Assembly (NCBI RefSeq): GCF_047495875.1
Contig: NC_092497.1
Span: 62,831,977-62,895,976 of the forward strand
DNA: 64,000 nucleotides
Direction: 5' to 3'
From: Pithys albifrons albifrons
Lineage: Eukaryota; Chordata; Aves; Passeriformes; Thamnophilidae
Part shown: piece after piece, positions 1-14,920 of the stretch
Layout of the letters: each line of letters begins with the position of its first letter
How positions within the stretch are numbered: position 1 is the stretch's first letter
Notes under the pieces: model-generated
What the model was told of the DNA's origin: nothing
The model's database searches: none
The model's input: only the letters and a program-made list of their open reading frames with translations
Position numbers and translations under genes: made by a program

Positions 1-2964
1 CTACCAGAATATTAATAAGACCCTCATTAGTAACTTTTCTTTTTCCTTTATCCTGGTGCCTGAGAGAGAAGAAAGAACATAACAAAAACAACAAATTCAA
101 GTTATTTCATGCCTGAATCTTCCTCCCTCTCTCCTCCAGGAATAAGGTTTGTTTCAGTGCATGGATGACAGTGACTCTAATTGGAATGTTGAATACAGAC
201 TGTTTTCTTCAGGTTTAGCTTGAAAATTTGCCTGGCATTTTCAACTGAAAATTCTACTTTAGATCTAAAGACTCAGTACATGTCTGTCTCCTCTTTAATG
301 TGTTTCTGTACTCTATTTCCAGGAAAAGAGAAGCTAAGAAAAATTATTTTTTAGGCAAAGCAGAAGACATATGCTTACAACTAACGTTGGCACTGAATTA
401 TTTCAAGTATTTTTTGGTTTCCCAAACTGTTCTACTTAATATTAGGAAGATGCACTGCAGATACCCATCCCAAAGGCCACTGAACTACTCTCACATGTTG
501 TATGGAGATGGAAATTTTTAATCTTTGTACGCTGGGGTACATCATGGCACTGTGACAACACTGTAAGGAATTCCAGAAGTAGCACATAGAGAGTTATCTG
601 GGACCTTTTAAGAAAAGAGTTTCGCCTTGAAACTGAAGTTTTGGTGCTAGTTCTCTGAAGAGTGAACTATCATTGAGGGAAATATAAGTATGCAGACTGA
701 CTATTTAGCTATCCACCTGCAAATATTTGTCTTAGCCCACCTTCCCTGACTCCCCACATAGTGAATGGATATGCCTCTTCACTGGACAAGCAAGGAGGAC
801 AATAAGAATCCTGCTTTAAGTCATATTCTGGAAAAACAACTCCTTCTTCAGTCCAGAGACACCTCTTTCAATTTGGCTACTGCTGTTGAAACAGGTTCCA
901 GCACCCCTTCCTTCCCATGAAACCTGAAGGTTGAAGTCATCTCTCACCAAAACACCTATATCCAAGCTAGTCAGACTCAAGAGAGATCTGGACAATGAAC
1001 TTCGGAAAGGATTTTTCTCATTATAATCTGCTTTAGGATGAAATCAGTTGCACTTAATCCTCAGCTGATGCTGACAGAGGGCTCTCCAGTGCCTGTAAGG
1101 AGAATGTGTGTACCCAGGTCAGATCCATCCACCCTTTTCATACAAAATCAAATTAGGTAAATGAATCTATCCCTATGTCTTTTATTAGACATTAAGTGAT
1201 ATGACTAATATCTTCCAATCACAATTTATGTCCTAATTTCATCTTCTCTGGTGAAGAATATAGGTTTACCTTTAAGGGGAGAGATGAGGAGAAATTGTGA
1301 CATTACTTGAACACGTGCTATGCATCACTTTCCACGTTCATGACACAGTAAAGCTGACAGCAGTAAAAGTGTAAAAAAAGCAGCTGAGGTCTCTGAAAAA
1401 TCTGGTTCTGTGTCTGTTCTGGTTCCTGAGTCTTTTCAACTACAAGGGTACTTTCCCTGGGTTTATGTTGCTTCATTATTAAGGCTAACTCATTACTCCA
1501 CCTAGCAGACTTCAGAAAGAAGTATCAGTGTTAAGATGGACGGATAAGTATAGTACCTAAAACATTAACTGGTTGTGTTTCCAGATAAGGAAGTAACAAA
1601 GCCAATAATTCAACAGAGAAACAGAATACAAAGAACAGGGTTGCATAAAAACCAGTGAGCTGAAGGACATGAATTACAATGTCTCTAACTCTGGAGAAAA
1701 TGGTCATTTTCATGGTGCCATTTATGCCTTGTGTTAAATGTATTTAGCCAGAGTTTCTGGCTTCGTACTTCCCCCAAAAATATAAAGTAGCATCCCCATG
1801 AAACCAAAGCTATAATGTTGCTATGAGATGGAAACTGAGAGCACAGCCACGGAGGTTTTTTGGGTCAATATAATTTTATACCACCATATATATTTTCTGC
1901 ATCTAATCCTTTATGTTGAGAGCAGATTTCTGTCCTGGTAATGGAAGCACAGCTTCTGTCCTGAACCACTTCCAGTCAAGTTCTGTCAATGACAGACTTG
2001 GGTTGATTGACTGTTTGTTTTTGTTTTTTGTTTTTTCCTGTAAACAGCTCTCAGAGAGAAATGTACTCTGGAGCATTGCCTAATTCATTGAGCTACTTGA
2101 TCTTTCATTCCAGAAGTATGCAGAAAATCATGAAAAATAACTTCCTAGTAAACTCTGAACAAGAAGAAAAAAGGAACTTGTTGTTTAACTGTCACTTTTT
2201 TGTGTGCCGGATAAATCCAATTTTGAGACACCTTAATCAAAACTGTTTTATGTATGTGAGTATTTGTCAGCTTGAGACTCAGTGTTTACCTTTATTGAAA
2301 AATGTCAAAATCCAAGCAGCCATAATAGCAAGGAACAACCAAAACATCAGAGAAGAATTGATAGCAAGAAAACAAGGGGATCATGTGTCATCTACCGCTC
2401 ATCAGCATGACTCTGCCATTACCGAAGACAATTCCTGGAAATTGAATCTAAGGAATAAAAAACTGCAATCTGTTTGTATCAGAAGAAACCTACCGTGTAG
2501 CTGAGGCTGCAAAAAGCACAGAACACAAGCAGAGGTGTAAAGACTTGGGTTTGTATCAAGAAGAAAATGAATGTTATTGCTGATGAGAAGCCTCCTTGAC
2601 TCTAGTCACATTTACTGATTAGCTACCTAGAGGGATGAAATATGTTCTTTGATTGTCTTGAGCCTACTGTGTGTTCATTTTCCCTGACACCTCCTGGTAT
2701 TTTATTATAGTGAACAATCATTCTCATTCACCACCTCAGTGATCGCTCCTCTGACATCCCATCTCAGCTGATTGCCCTCCAGGCTGAAGGGATTCATCTA
2801 CTGTCCCCTTGAACAGAAATCATGCCCTGACACCATTTACCCCTGTTTTTAATAAATTTTCTATTTTTTCTTTTACTTTTTCTGAGAGGGAAGATTAGAA
2901 TTGGACACAGTATTCAATATATGATTATACAGTAGGAACCAACTTTTCTGTTTTATTGTTATTT

Positions 2965-2982
2965 ACACACACACACACACAC
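2965..2982. repeat. (AC)n microsatellite
   Basis: A short uninterrupted AC dinucleotide run in AT-rich unique sequence. No linked gene feature is visible. Confidence 0.85.
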
Positions 2983-5900
2983 TAATTCAGGTCTTTCTTT
3001 TCAAAAGCCTTTGTATTTTACCATTCCATTTAAACTCATCCTATTTATGATCAGCCTTGGACATCTCTCCAGCTTGGGTCACCAGTTCAATGCTAAAACT
3101 TTGTCTAATTCTCCCTGTGAAGATGTAGCCCTGAAAAAGAGGGAACAAACTCAAGGCCACAACCAAAAACATCAGCTGTGGTCACTGTCCAGGCTGGTAC
3201 TGCCAATTACAATGCACTTCCAAAACCAATATTTTCCGGTAGCATCTGAGATGTCTTCAAATAAAGACATGACCCAGTTGCCACTGAGAATACTGAACTT
3301 TGGCTTTGACCACCAGTTCCTGCTCCTAGTGAAGTGAATGATGCTGTTATTTGAAAGATCAGCATATTACAGCAGCCAGAAACTCAGCATGGGATTACAA
3401 ACACAGACCATTTTCCTGCTTAAACTGGTTGAAGCTGCTAAAAGGCTATATTTTTGCCAGGGAAGCTATTTCATACTGACTCACAGATCCAGACTGAGAA
3501 AATATGTTGGTACAGAATTAATTTTTTATCATTAAAGGACACCTTTACAAAGTACTTTTCTATCTGCAGGCCATGGATCTCAAGGATTTAAGCATCCTAA
3601 GTGTTTAGTCCTTACCTTCCAATGCTTGTCCATTTTGTCACACAAGATTCCTCTCTTAACGCAGAACTTGTACCTCTAATCCTTCATCTCTGTCTTTACA
3701 GTCCTTCTCTACCCTTTGAGCACAGAGATACTCAATGAGAGACAGGAAAGGTCTAAAACAAGCTACAAGGAGCAGAAGGAGAGTGGGTCCACAGTGAAGG
3801 GACACCAGATCAGGGCATATTCTCCAGTGCCTTTGGGGAAACTGTTACAACTGCTACATTTCCAAAGCCCAGGAGCTATATCAGCAAACTAGAACCTGGT
3901 CCCAGCAAAGCTGGTGTTTTTCGGAAGCAGTCACTCTGACAGTCTGTTTGGTCAGGGTATTACATGAGGTTTGTCTGCAGGAATCTCACAGAGATCCTTA
4001 TTCATACTAACAGCATTTTCATAAGAAAGCATCAGGAGATTCATGTGTGCTCTCCTCACTTCAGTTCCCCTTTGTCTCAAGTTTCAGTCCCTATCTGGTT
4101 CTCTATTGGTTCCCACCAGCTCCAGGAAATGTGTCCCTTAAGCAGGCTCAAGCCTTCCTCTGGAACAGTTACTGAGGCCTTGTTAAAGAAATGTAACATT
4201 CACCTCCCAGAATAAGCTTGCTGCCCACTGTACTGAAACACCTTCACTGAAATTTAACAGTTTGGGTGATAGGATCAGACTTCAACTGTGCCTGGGTTTT
4301 GTGGGCAGGCAGATGTTTCACACTGCAGTTGTTCTGGGAAGCATCATGACTGTCTGCAGTTGCAGTACTGGCTTTCCAGAATTTTTCAAATAGTGCCAAA
4401 ACATGACCTTATCTGAAGAACCATTTCCTTCTTTCTTCTCTTTAATTTTTGTCTTAAGAATAGCTGAATTTTCTGTGTTTGTGCTGGGGGACTTGCTGGG
4501 ATAATGTGGGGAACACAATGACAGGGAGATGGGGCAGAAGGAATGCTGCAAACTCCCTCCTAGAGGCTTATCATAGGGGTGACAAAAATGTAAGCAAAAA
4601 CATAAGCCACCTTTCCGAAATCATCTAATGTGGAACCTACATGCTATAGAATTGTTAAAACATGGAATGAAAGCAGTTTTACTATCTCAGTGCAGCCACC
4701 CAAACTTGAAAAACATTTTATATTCACAACATGCATTCCTGAGTACAATTATACACACTATCAACTGGCCCTCAGCTTGACAGATGCAAAAGCAAGGGGG
4801 ATTTTATATAAACAGCCCCTCCATTACCAATGAATTCCTACTAGCAGTATATCAATTTATGCTGCTTTGCATAGAAGCAACTTAAAGACCAGAAACATCT
4901 TTCCTCTCTGAAATATTTGCCCTTCTAATCCACAACCTGTACAGAACACATGCTGCTGGTACAGTCTTCTACCATCATAAAACTAGGAGGTACTTTCCTA
5001 AGAAATGTAATTGCAGAAAGGCTGAATCATTAAACATAACTTTTCTTTACAGTGGCAGCAATGTGAAAACAGGGTAGACTGAACCAGCAGTGGAACTAGT
5101 GGGAAAGATTCCAGAGCACAAAACAATAATGTGGTAAAAACTCTTCAATGTGTAATTTTTGTTGAAACAAGAGGGCCTCCCTTCCTAACTGATAAGAGCA
5201 AAAGAACATTAGCCCTGATTTCAGAGAACAAAAAGGGACATAAGAACCTGCACACCTTACTTTAATGAGAACGGCTTATGTTTGTCTGAAGTCCACTAGC
5301 AAATCTAAAGGATGACATAGATAAAGCAAAGACATTGTCACTTTTTAATGTTGAATGTGACATGCCAAAGAAAGATTAATAGATATTATAAATATGGTTA
5401 GGATATTAATAATTATTAGCGTTGATTTCCCTATCATCTGCAAAAGGAGTTCAAAGTGGTAAGTCAGAGTTACAAGCTGTCTGTTAGTCTTTATGAAAAC
5501 ATATTACTAATGAAAGCTCATATTATTTTCTTAGTAAAGCAGCTTGACTTCAGTTCAAAAGTTTTAAACAGAAAGATATTCAAATGGAGATATTTCAAAT
5601 TCTAAATCCAGCTTATTTGGCTGGGAATTGGACCTGTATATATTTCAGGCAGTTTTAAAAATCTCAGCCTATGCACTTGGGGCCACTAGAAGATAGGCAA
5701 TTTTCTAATTACAATGCAAAAAAAGGTTCTTTTAAATCAGTTATTAAAGAAAATCATTTGATATTTCTAGCCTGCATATAGCTGCACATGAAGAAAGTTG
5801 CTTGGCAGTGAGCACATTTTTAAATCCACATTTCAGATGGTTAAATTATGTTTCTTTGGAGATAAAAATTAACGCTTATATTCTTTTGAAAAAAAGTTTA

Positions 5901-8900
5901 AAAAGAATAATATTGCATAAGAAGTGAATTACTGTACTGACCCTAATTTACCAATACTGTATAAAATTTATTTCAAGTAACTGAAAGTCCTTACCCGTCT
6001 GGAATAGCAGTATTTCATTTATCAGTCCTTTTAGCAACAATGAGATCTTTTCTGCACATTTATCAAATTGCATCTTTTCATTTGTCTCCACAGTTGACTG
6101 TAGCAATATTTTCCTCTGCAATTTATCATTATTATATAAGAAAAACCTACATTTCCCTTCCCAAAAGAAATTACATACTTTTTTTTCTGTCTCTCTTTTT
6201 TAAATACATACAAACATATCTTTTAAATACGATTTCCAAGGGAAGCAAAAAAAATTGCAAGCATTGTAAACAGTTTAAGGTACTAAATGAGCTATTACGG
6301 AATTTTATTTAGCTGAGAACCAAAAGTACACACAACTTGTTAAAGTCAATGTACCAATGGTATGTTTTAATGAGTCTGGATCCTGCATTCATCATAAACT
6401 CCAGTGTCTGATACTGAGAGGCCAACTCATATGTTCAAAGGAAAGAAACTGTTTCTATTCTTAGAGAAATAAAATTCTTGCAATTTCACTCCCAAAGTCC
6501 TTAGTTACTCACTCCTGAAAAAAATGCTTTCCCCTATCTCCCTTTTTCACAGTGCAATCTACCTGCACCCCACCTTCAGATTTCCTTGCAAAAATATTTT
6601 TTTTCTGTGGTATGTCAGGGCCAAGATAATGAAGCATAAATTACTTTGAACCAATCAAAATTCTACAGGTTGGAAATTGGGTATAAAATATGAATAATAG
6701 GTTTCCTCTGAGATTTTGTTGCTTTGTGACCAGCCCTATTTGAAGTGAAAATCAGTGAGACAGCAACTTCTGTTCTGAGCCACTGTTTTGCAAAATGTCT
6801 TTGAAAAGCTTATTGTAGAGGAGGCTTGAAAGCCCTCTAATAATTTTCTGTGTTTGGTTGTTTAGGGGTTCAACTCTGTGACAATTGCAACATGAAAATT
6901 TGCAATCTTTTTTCTCAAAATCTTCTGATTTTCCTGAAAAGATGATGTAGAGTCCTTTCCTTTGATGTCAGGACAGCTGAAGCCAATTAGTGGCAGATTA
7001 GGGCATGGAAAATGTTATTTTGCAACCCAGGGGATTCACATAAGGATTAACCTGGGACCAGACATAAATGGCACAGCTGCATGGATGTGGTGGGCAAGAC
7101 GGATACATAAATACACACCTTTGGGCTGAATGTCTTTCTCTCAAGCCTGTTATGAAATTAACAATTTTATGTAGAAAAGACAACTTGGGAGTATGGTATT
7201 CATTGCCATTCATGACAGGCCTATCTATTGAAGTCTCATATTTGGTTATTTTCTAGACACTAATTGCCAGGACCATTGTGTAACTTCTATCACAACAGAT
7301 TTCCAAAGCACTGTTGGGCGCCGCCCTGCACAGCTTGATCTAATATCGAAATTATGTCAGCTTGAAGGGAGGAGGTCGGATGAGATCATTTCCAGGGTCT
7401 CTTAAACAATTATTTTTTTATGTGATTTTTTTTCTTTTTTTTTTTACCAGAGAGGCATTTCTCTGTCGTGAGCAGCAACACATTTACTCTGGGAATCTAA
7501 GGGTAGGGAAAGGGAGTGCTGGAGGGGTGAACAGTTTATTGGAATATATTTTTCCTTTACTCATCATTCTCTGACTAATACTCTGTCTCAGTCTGTCTGT
7601 GTTGTTACCATAGAGCTGATTTCAAAACAACAAAGAAAATAAAATTACCCAAGCCACTTCATTCAATACTTCCTAACAAGCCAGTAATGGTCATGCAAAT
7701 GTAATTAGTGTAACCCCAGTGTACACCGAAAGAGAGTTGTCTGTTGCCTACTCCTGGTAAAACATTCAGAAAGCTAAGAGGATAAGTACCTTCCACACTA
7801 CAGCTGCGTAGTTACTCAATAAAAAGAGTTAAATTTCACTTTTTTCTCTGATGCTGAACCTCCCCAAGGTAGACCTGAGATTATTGACTATAAATTAATG
7901 TAGTAGAATGATTTCTTGTGCATGTGATACCCATTCAGCATGGATGCCTGTAACACAAACTAAGCAGGAACAGACGACAAATGGAAAATTCCTCGGAACA
8001 AGGGAGGTGAATGGGAGAGAAACAGTGGAGTGCAGGCTTTTAACTCTGTGGTGGTTACAGATAATCTGTGCTTTAAATTAGTGAATCAGACTAAGAGCTA
8101 TCTGAGCCAAGGTGTGAAATGTACAAACGGGGAGCCTAGTTCAAGATGTACGCTTGGCAAACTCAGTATGAGATCTTGCTTCTCCAAACTACAGATACTG
8201 GGATTCCTACAAGCATAGATGTTCAGAATGAAGAAGAGAAGGCAACTGGGAGAGAGGTCATGGCATTGCAGACAGGCAAGTCTGAGCATGGTTTTAGTGA
8301 GGCACCCACCAGCTCTCCAGCATCATGTGTTTATTAGTGGATGTTTGGATAGCTAGGAATACTCAGCTGGCAAAATAGAAGCAGGTGAGTGACAGTAGTC
8401 ACATTTTATGGGAAAATCTTCTTTTGCCTTGTTGGCCACTGTTGGCAGATAATGAGAATTTCTTTTTGGTCTGACAACCTTCCTCAGCCATATAAAATAA
8501 AGGACAGCATATAGTAGCTCTGCTTCTCTCACACACCTCTTGCTATGATTTGGGACTTTATAATTGTTTTTTGCCCCCTTTTTCTCTTTTAAGGATACTC
8601 ATAATTGTCATGTGTCCAGATCAACAGCTGGTTCAGAAGAGTGGAATTCACTTGAGATAAATAAAAAATATTTTACTTATTACAGCAAAGAATATTCCTT
8701 TCTGATATTTGGGGAAGTTTCAGATATTTGTTTCTCCTGAGTTTAAAATTGCCTGGATTTTGGAAACTATTGATTCTTACAAATAGTGTGATGTGCAACT
8801 TTCTGTCTCAAAGTCTTCAGCAGTCAAAAAAATTAGCTATCCTGAAAGTGCTTTGTAAGGAGTGGAGAACTTTGATGATATGCTGCTCTTAATTAAATGG

Positions 8901-11900
8901 CTATATTAGAAAAAAATCTGTCTTGCTATTTTTTTCCTTTCATATGAGACTCAGTAAAGGCACTGAAGAGTGCTAGCTTATCATTCCCTGTCTTTTAATG
9001 TTTCTATTACAGGCACGTAACAAAATACACAGTTTAGCACTTCAAGGTGATGTAAGCTCTTGACCTAGTCTGTACTTGCTTTGCTGACAGGTATTCTGCC
9101 TGCACCTGCAGTTTCTCTCACAGAGTACACAGCTTTTTTACGCTTTGTACAACCCTCAGCTTTTTGTTAATAATAAAAAACACAAACAAACAAAATAAAA
9201 AAAAAAAACCTGAAACCAAACACAAAAGCCCCCCATGTCAACCTTCTGTAATACTTTTACCAAAGCATATATAATTATATAAATATATAATACATAGAAA
9301 TAAATATAGGTTTGAATTTACTTTTAAAACAGCTGTTAGCACCTAACAGCTGTTAGATAAAGACTATTAAGATTATTTTACAACAGCAAAGAAATATTCA
9401 AAGGTATCAGGATGTAAAAAAACCAACCAGACAAAAAAAAACCCCAACATTGCACTTCAGCACTAAGCTATTTTCAGTTTGCCAGAACTATTTCTGCATC
9501 TGCTAATTTCAAGCCTTCACTATTAATTACATTTAAAGCTATGATATACAGTGTTGCAAACATCTCTCAAAACCCTTCAGAGGGAAGCAGCCAGAATAGA
9601 CTGCCGGCATTAATGGCACAACTCCATAACCCACATGTGAAGCAACTCTGACTCTTAGTGGTGACACTTGCCCACATAGAACAGAAAGTGTGGGAAGTAA
9701 TGAACAAGAGATAGCAGGCCTTTTGTAAAACAGCAGGAGCAACTTGACATCTGAATTTCCTGCTCACGTGATGTGCTGGGATTGCACTCCTGGTGAGATA
9801 AGAGTATTGATTGCAAGGAGACAAAAAGGTAATATGTACAGTCACTGTCCAAAGATCTGTTACACAATTTGATTTGCTTGCTAGAAAATTTGGCTTTTAT
9901 TTTCCTTCTTTTATCAGTGCAGAATAATCACCATTGTAGGCATCACCAAGATGGCATGGACTCCTAAACAACCAAAAAGAGTGAAATCCTGCATTGCACT
10001 GCTGTATCTCAGGCTGTCAGATCATATCTCTGTGGCTGCAGTTGTTGAATGGAGGAATAACAGTGGTACTAAGTCTTGTGTGAGCTTCCTTTGGACAGCA
10101 GTGTGGATGGGTAAGTTTTGTCATATTCATTTTTCACTTTCATGTTTTTAATACTTTCACATATCTTCTTAAACTAGTACTTCCAGAAGTGTAACTCTGA
10201 CTTAGCAGGGCTCACACTTGCAACAGAAGCAGACTTCTGAAGAGAGACCTGACACTTGTTTTGTAGACCCAGACTGTGTCTGGGTGTTACAGAGGACAAA
10301 GCTATCATTTGCCTCCTTTACGTTTTACCATACTCTCCATTAATAATCTGTCTGAATGAATAATTCTGACTCCGCATCATCGAGGGAAGGCTGGACTTTT
10401 CATCACATGTTAACAACAGGTTAAAGTCCCATCGTAGGTGCCTCAGTTCCCTTCTATGATTTGTATTGGGCTAAGAAATCTAACTAGGAACTTGTTATGA
10501 GTATGTGAGATTATTATTACATGAAAAAGTTGTCATATCACTTGTCTTTGTCTGTGTCCTTACTAGTCTAATACTGTCAAAGAACCTCTGCAAACTACAT
10601 TCAGGAGAATTCAATGAAATAACATCACTTACCCACCTACTTAAAAAGCACTGCAAATAGCTAAATTTGAGGTTGAGGGCAATAGTTACTGTTATGTCCT
10701 ATGACAGCAGGTTGCAATTCAGGTCTCATTCTTAAAAAATTTTTGATGAGGTTTCCAAAAGCATGTTAGACTTCTCCTCCAAACTCTGTATCTGTATTCA
10801 TTGCAGAAATAGGTAAGATATAGTGAAGTAAGGCTCAGCAAGAGTATGTCCACTTTTTTTTGTTTGTTTGTTTTCCAATAAACCCATACTGTAAGAATAG
10901 GAAAGAAAAGCATAAAGCAATTGTTTATAGAAAGTGTATTTTGGTTATAAGATGCATTGGTCTTGTTAGACAGGTTCTCTCAATCAATCACTCCTTTACT
11001 TGACAGTTTAGTCCAAATTCACAAGTAGCTCTTGTGCAAGCAGCATTCCAGCCCAGAAATTCTGATGCTTTTTAACAGACTGAGATTTATCACAGATAAA
11101 AGAAACATCTGCATCCTGCAGTCTTACAGCCCAGTTCAACAATTTACAAACAGGCATCCCTCTTTCCTTCATTTCCCTTCTCCTTGCCCTTGAGGGCTCA
11201 GAACTCATTTGCAATCCCCCAGAGCCTGTACTTGGTCCTTCCAGGTCTCTGCTTTCCTGACTGGAAAGCAACCATGACTCTTCATGTTCAGTTATGACTG
11301 GCTGTAGAGATCATGCAATTTGGTAGGCAAATAATATTGGAATCTCTAGGTCACTGCCTTCCTGTGCTAGAAAAGTCACTAGATTGTGAGTTATGACACT
11401 TGCAGTGATTAGCCACAAATGCTCTAGGCCAGCTGAAGGGAATAAAGAGGATTAGTGTGTATTAATCAATAGATAAAGGACTTCAGAGTTAAATGGTGGT
11501 CTGTTAAACCCTTCTAAATCAGCTGCATTAGAGAATAATGTATACTGCTTTCACTTCTCTTAATTAAAGGAATCCACTGGACTGTGAAGTCTGGATTCTT
11601 CTCAGTTAGGGAGCTGGGTTGTCTTTGGCAACAATCTCTTCCCAGCATTTTTGCTTAGATAAAGAGCAAGGTCATGACAAAAGGGATCCATATTAATTAT
11701 GAAAAAATGAACATGTAAAAATGAATGCAATGTGTAATGGGATTGTTCAGGTTATGTGGTGCAATAAAATAAAATGTTGAAAAGATGAAAAGACAGATTT
11801 TACCATAATTGAAAATGTACCCAGACAAACCTGCTGGGATTAGGAAGGTTTCTGGTAAACCATTATCTGTGTCAAATGAAAAAATACCTCCAGAACAGGA

Positions 11901-12922
11901 TGATGACTGGGTTTTACTTGCTTAATCCTTGCTTAAAAATTGTATCATGCTAACTAAATACAACCCTGATTTCTAGCTCTTGACAAATAGTAATTTTTAA
12001 AACTGGAAATGAGTTGTCCCTGTGCTTCAATTTGTATGAATAAATATTTTTTACTATTTTGCGAACTATTTGTGAGTTTCTCAGTGCCATGGGAGGAAAG
12101 GTCTTTAAGACTTCATGTAATTTAAAACACATATTTTCTATCTTTGTTATCTACCCTGTACACTGCACCAGAACTCCTACAGTGGTTGACTCACCTCAGC
12201 AAATTGTGTAAACACAATTGAATTACTGTCTAATTAGTAGAACCATTAAAGTTGCTGGCATTTGAGTGGTGGGTTGTTGTTTTCTCTTTTTGTTTGTTTG
12301 TTGGTTTGTTTTCATTTTGTATAAGAAAAAAGGAATAACACCCAACTTAGCACAAAGAACATCTTTGAATAAGGTCAAACAGTCAAAGTGAGCTTATACA
12401 GATATTGTTCATGATACAAAGTTAGAAACCTTTCGTAACTGTGTCATTTTATATGATCATAGTATTAGTGGTACCCTGGCTTTACATGTTACTTCTTCTC
12501 AACCCAGACTTCTTTTTCCAGCTAACAGTCCTCCCATTCAATAGTTTCCTTTTCCTTTTCCTTTAAAAACCTGATTCTGGAGTGTATATATCACACCTTG
12601 AAGTGCTGACGAGGTCTAGACAAAATGAACAATCCTGTTACACAGCCCGAACACCAATGCTGATCAGATTGGCTAGAAAATAATTTAAGATTCCACAGAT
12701 GGATAAACAAAAGTATTTCCTCTGGTTCAAGGTGAAAAAAAAAGCAATCAGCTTTTCATTTCCTGGTAGCTGACTGAACCTCTCATATCCAATTTAGTAT
12801 TGTCTGCTCTGCTAAATTTCCACTCCGATCTGAGGCCATGTTGTATGCTTCACCCGGTAGTCTCATTACACTTGACAAAATTTGGATGGTCTTTACTGAG
12901 AAATACACAGCTTTTTTTGTTG

Positions 12923-12950
12923 TTTTGTTTGTTTGTTTGTTTGTTTGTTT
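12923..12950. repeat. (GTTT)n tetranucleotide array
   Basis: Seven GTTT-type units in a row, followed by a G run and a T run. A shorter related array lies near 12289-12312. These could be degraded poly(A)/poly(T) tails of old retroposons, but no body is recognisable beside them. Confidence 0.8.
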
Positions 12951-14344
12951 TGGGGGTTTTTTTGCCTTTTTTTTTTAAAGGAACACAGGGCAGCTACATT
13001 CAGAAAAGACAAAATTATCTGGGACACAGTTAACAAGAACCAAGGGAGCACATGGGGAAAAGCTGCTGAATAGAAAAAGTACCTAAGATTCAATGAATAT
13101 TCAAAAATAATTTTTATCTTTTATTTCCATCTCTCTCTTATTACTTCTCTTATATTTTCTTTCCTTTCAAGACACCTGCTGATTGCAGTTATGATTGCTG
13201 AGATGAAGCAAAATACATGAAATTATGGTTCTTCTCCAAAAAAGAGGACATAAAACATCTTACAGAAACTGAACTCTTTTGCTGGAAAGGCAAGCCTCTG
13301 AGTTACATTACAGTGAAAGCTCTGCCAGCAGCCTCTAAAGTGCATCATCCTCCCTATGCAGGCGCTGGATGGTGCCTTCATTGACAGAGTTTGGGCAGCT
13401 CTGACCAAGCTGCACATCCTTTAGCAGCAGTTGTAGCACTGGGCTATGACAGCATAAAGGATTTCCCTTCTCTAGAGCACTTCTAGAGCTTTTCTGATCG
13501 CAGATCTGAGGGCTTTGTTTATTTTATTGCTTAAAATGCTGGCTTCACCTGGGCTGTGAGCTGAAATGAAAGATTTAGTACAGTCTATGCAAAATATTAT
13601 TTCTTCCTTAAGTCTGTTTCTCTAGGATTAGTGCTGAAAACATGTTTTCTCCTCTTTGGGTACAGTTTCACTTTCTTTTGTCTCAGAATTGTCATATACA
13701 CACAATGACATCCAGAAATACATATTTACTACTCTTAATTTTGAAAACTTTATTTTCCTCACACAAGTCTCTTAAGATGCCATATCCCACATCACTTAAA
13801 TAAATTTTGCTTCAGTTTGCAAAGGGTTATTCCTCTACTTTCAGAATCTTAAGCCACAGTTTACAAAAAAACAGTGACTTTCAGGAGCCAAAATATTCAA
13901 GATTGTTATAGTTCTACTAAAGGGCACTTCTGCAGAAATGAGGGGTTGGGACTTATGTACATTCCCTGCATAACTCATTAAGTCAATCTGGCTATATTGC
14001 AGTCTTGGAAGATATGCCTTGTCCTAAATTGTCAGTCTGCATATTCTGCTGACTTCTGGGAGATAAGGCACAAGGCAGCACAGTTGCCCAACTTACACCT
14101 CTCCCTTAGACTGTGTAAATATTTCCCCTGATCTTCAAAAACCTTACGCACTTTACAGTGTCATCCTTTGCTACATTCTGATCCCCTCTCCTGTGGGAAA
14201 CAGACCAGACTATGAAATATGGAAAGAACAAGCTCTGATACAGACCCACTCAGAGAACAGCACGGGCAAGCAGCGTGGTCCAGACCAGTCACATACATGA
14301 GAGACTTGGCTGTGGGAGTTTAAAAGTTATGTATTTTACCTCTA

Positions 14345-14920
14345 CAGTGTTGAGTTCAGAAAGTTTTCAGTAGCCCTCCCTTCCTGCAGGGTTCTCACCT
14401 TGCCCTCCCCTGTTTTCTGCCATGGCATTGTCACCAGTGACTCATAGCACGGGTTAGGCCACAGGCATTGTCTCTCCCCCATCTCTCCCCCATCTGGCAC
14501 GGCCCCACCTGGGGGGTGTTCCCTCTCCCCCTGGCATTGCCAACGCAGGAGCAGCTGGAACTTTACCGGGCTAGCCCCCACCAGGCTGGGCCAGGGCAGC
14601 ACCTTGTTTGGGACTGCTCTGCCTCGTGTAGCAGTGTGGCCACTGCTCCTGTCGGTTTCTGCCCCTGTCCTAACCCTATTGGTTACCTCACCCATCTATT
14701 CCCAGTCCTTGGGTTGCTATTGGGTTTGGCCTCCCTATCTTTCCTATTAGCTGGTTGGTACCCAAAGCCCTCCTTTCCCCTCAAGCCCTTTCCCAATCCT
14801 GTCCCAGTTCCAGCACTTTCCCCTCAGAAGCCTTTAAAACCCTCATGATTCTGCAATAAAGAGGTTTTCACCACTCGTCCTTCTGAATGAACAGACTTCT
14901 GTCTCTTGCACTCCCCAGCT
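14345..14920 (+). mobile_element. Probable solo LTR or LTR-like block
   Basis: A C-rich 570-bp block stands out from AT-rich surroundings. It contains CCAAT-like boxes, a TTTAAAA promoter-like element near 14834, an AATAAA signal near 14856 and a downstream T/C-rich tail ending in CTTGCACTCCCCA, the order expected of U3, R and U5. I could not define the exact ends or a target-site duplication. No coding similarity is evident on either strand. It could instead be another C-rich repeat. Confidence 0.45.

Larger units (their letters stand above)
1..14344. other. AT-rich DNA without a supportable gene
   Basis: I see no exon with convincing protein similarity, no CpG island and no RNA gene here. 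Open frames are short and AT-driven; the longest, plus strand 2007-2504, has low-complexity codon content and no family motif. Visible items are an (AC)n run at 2965-2982, A-rich stretches near 9180-9210, a TTTG-type array at 12923-12950 and a palindromic pair near 9328-9356. The block could be intergenic or intronic; the sequence does not decide. Confidence 0.6.

Noticed and set aside
2007..2504. 165-codon plus-strand frame
   Set aside because: AT-rich, no domain, no splice or promoter context; consistent with chance in AT-rich DNA.
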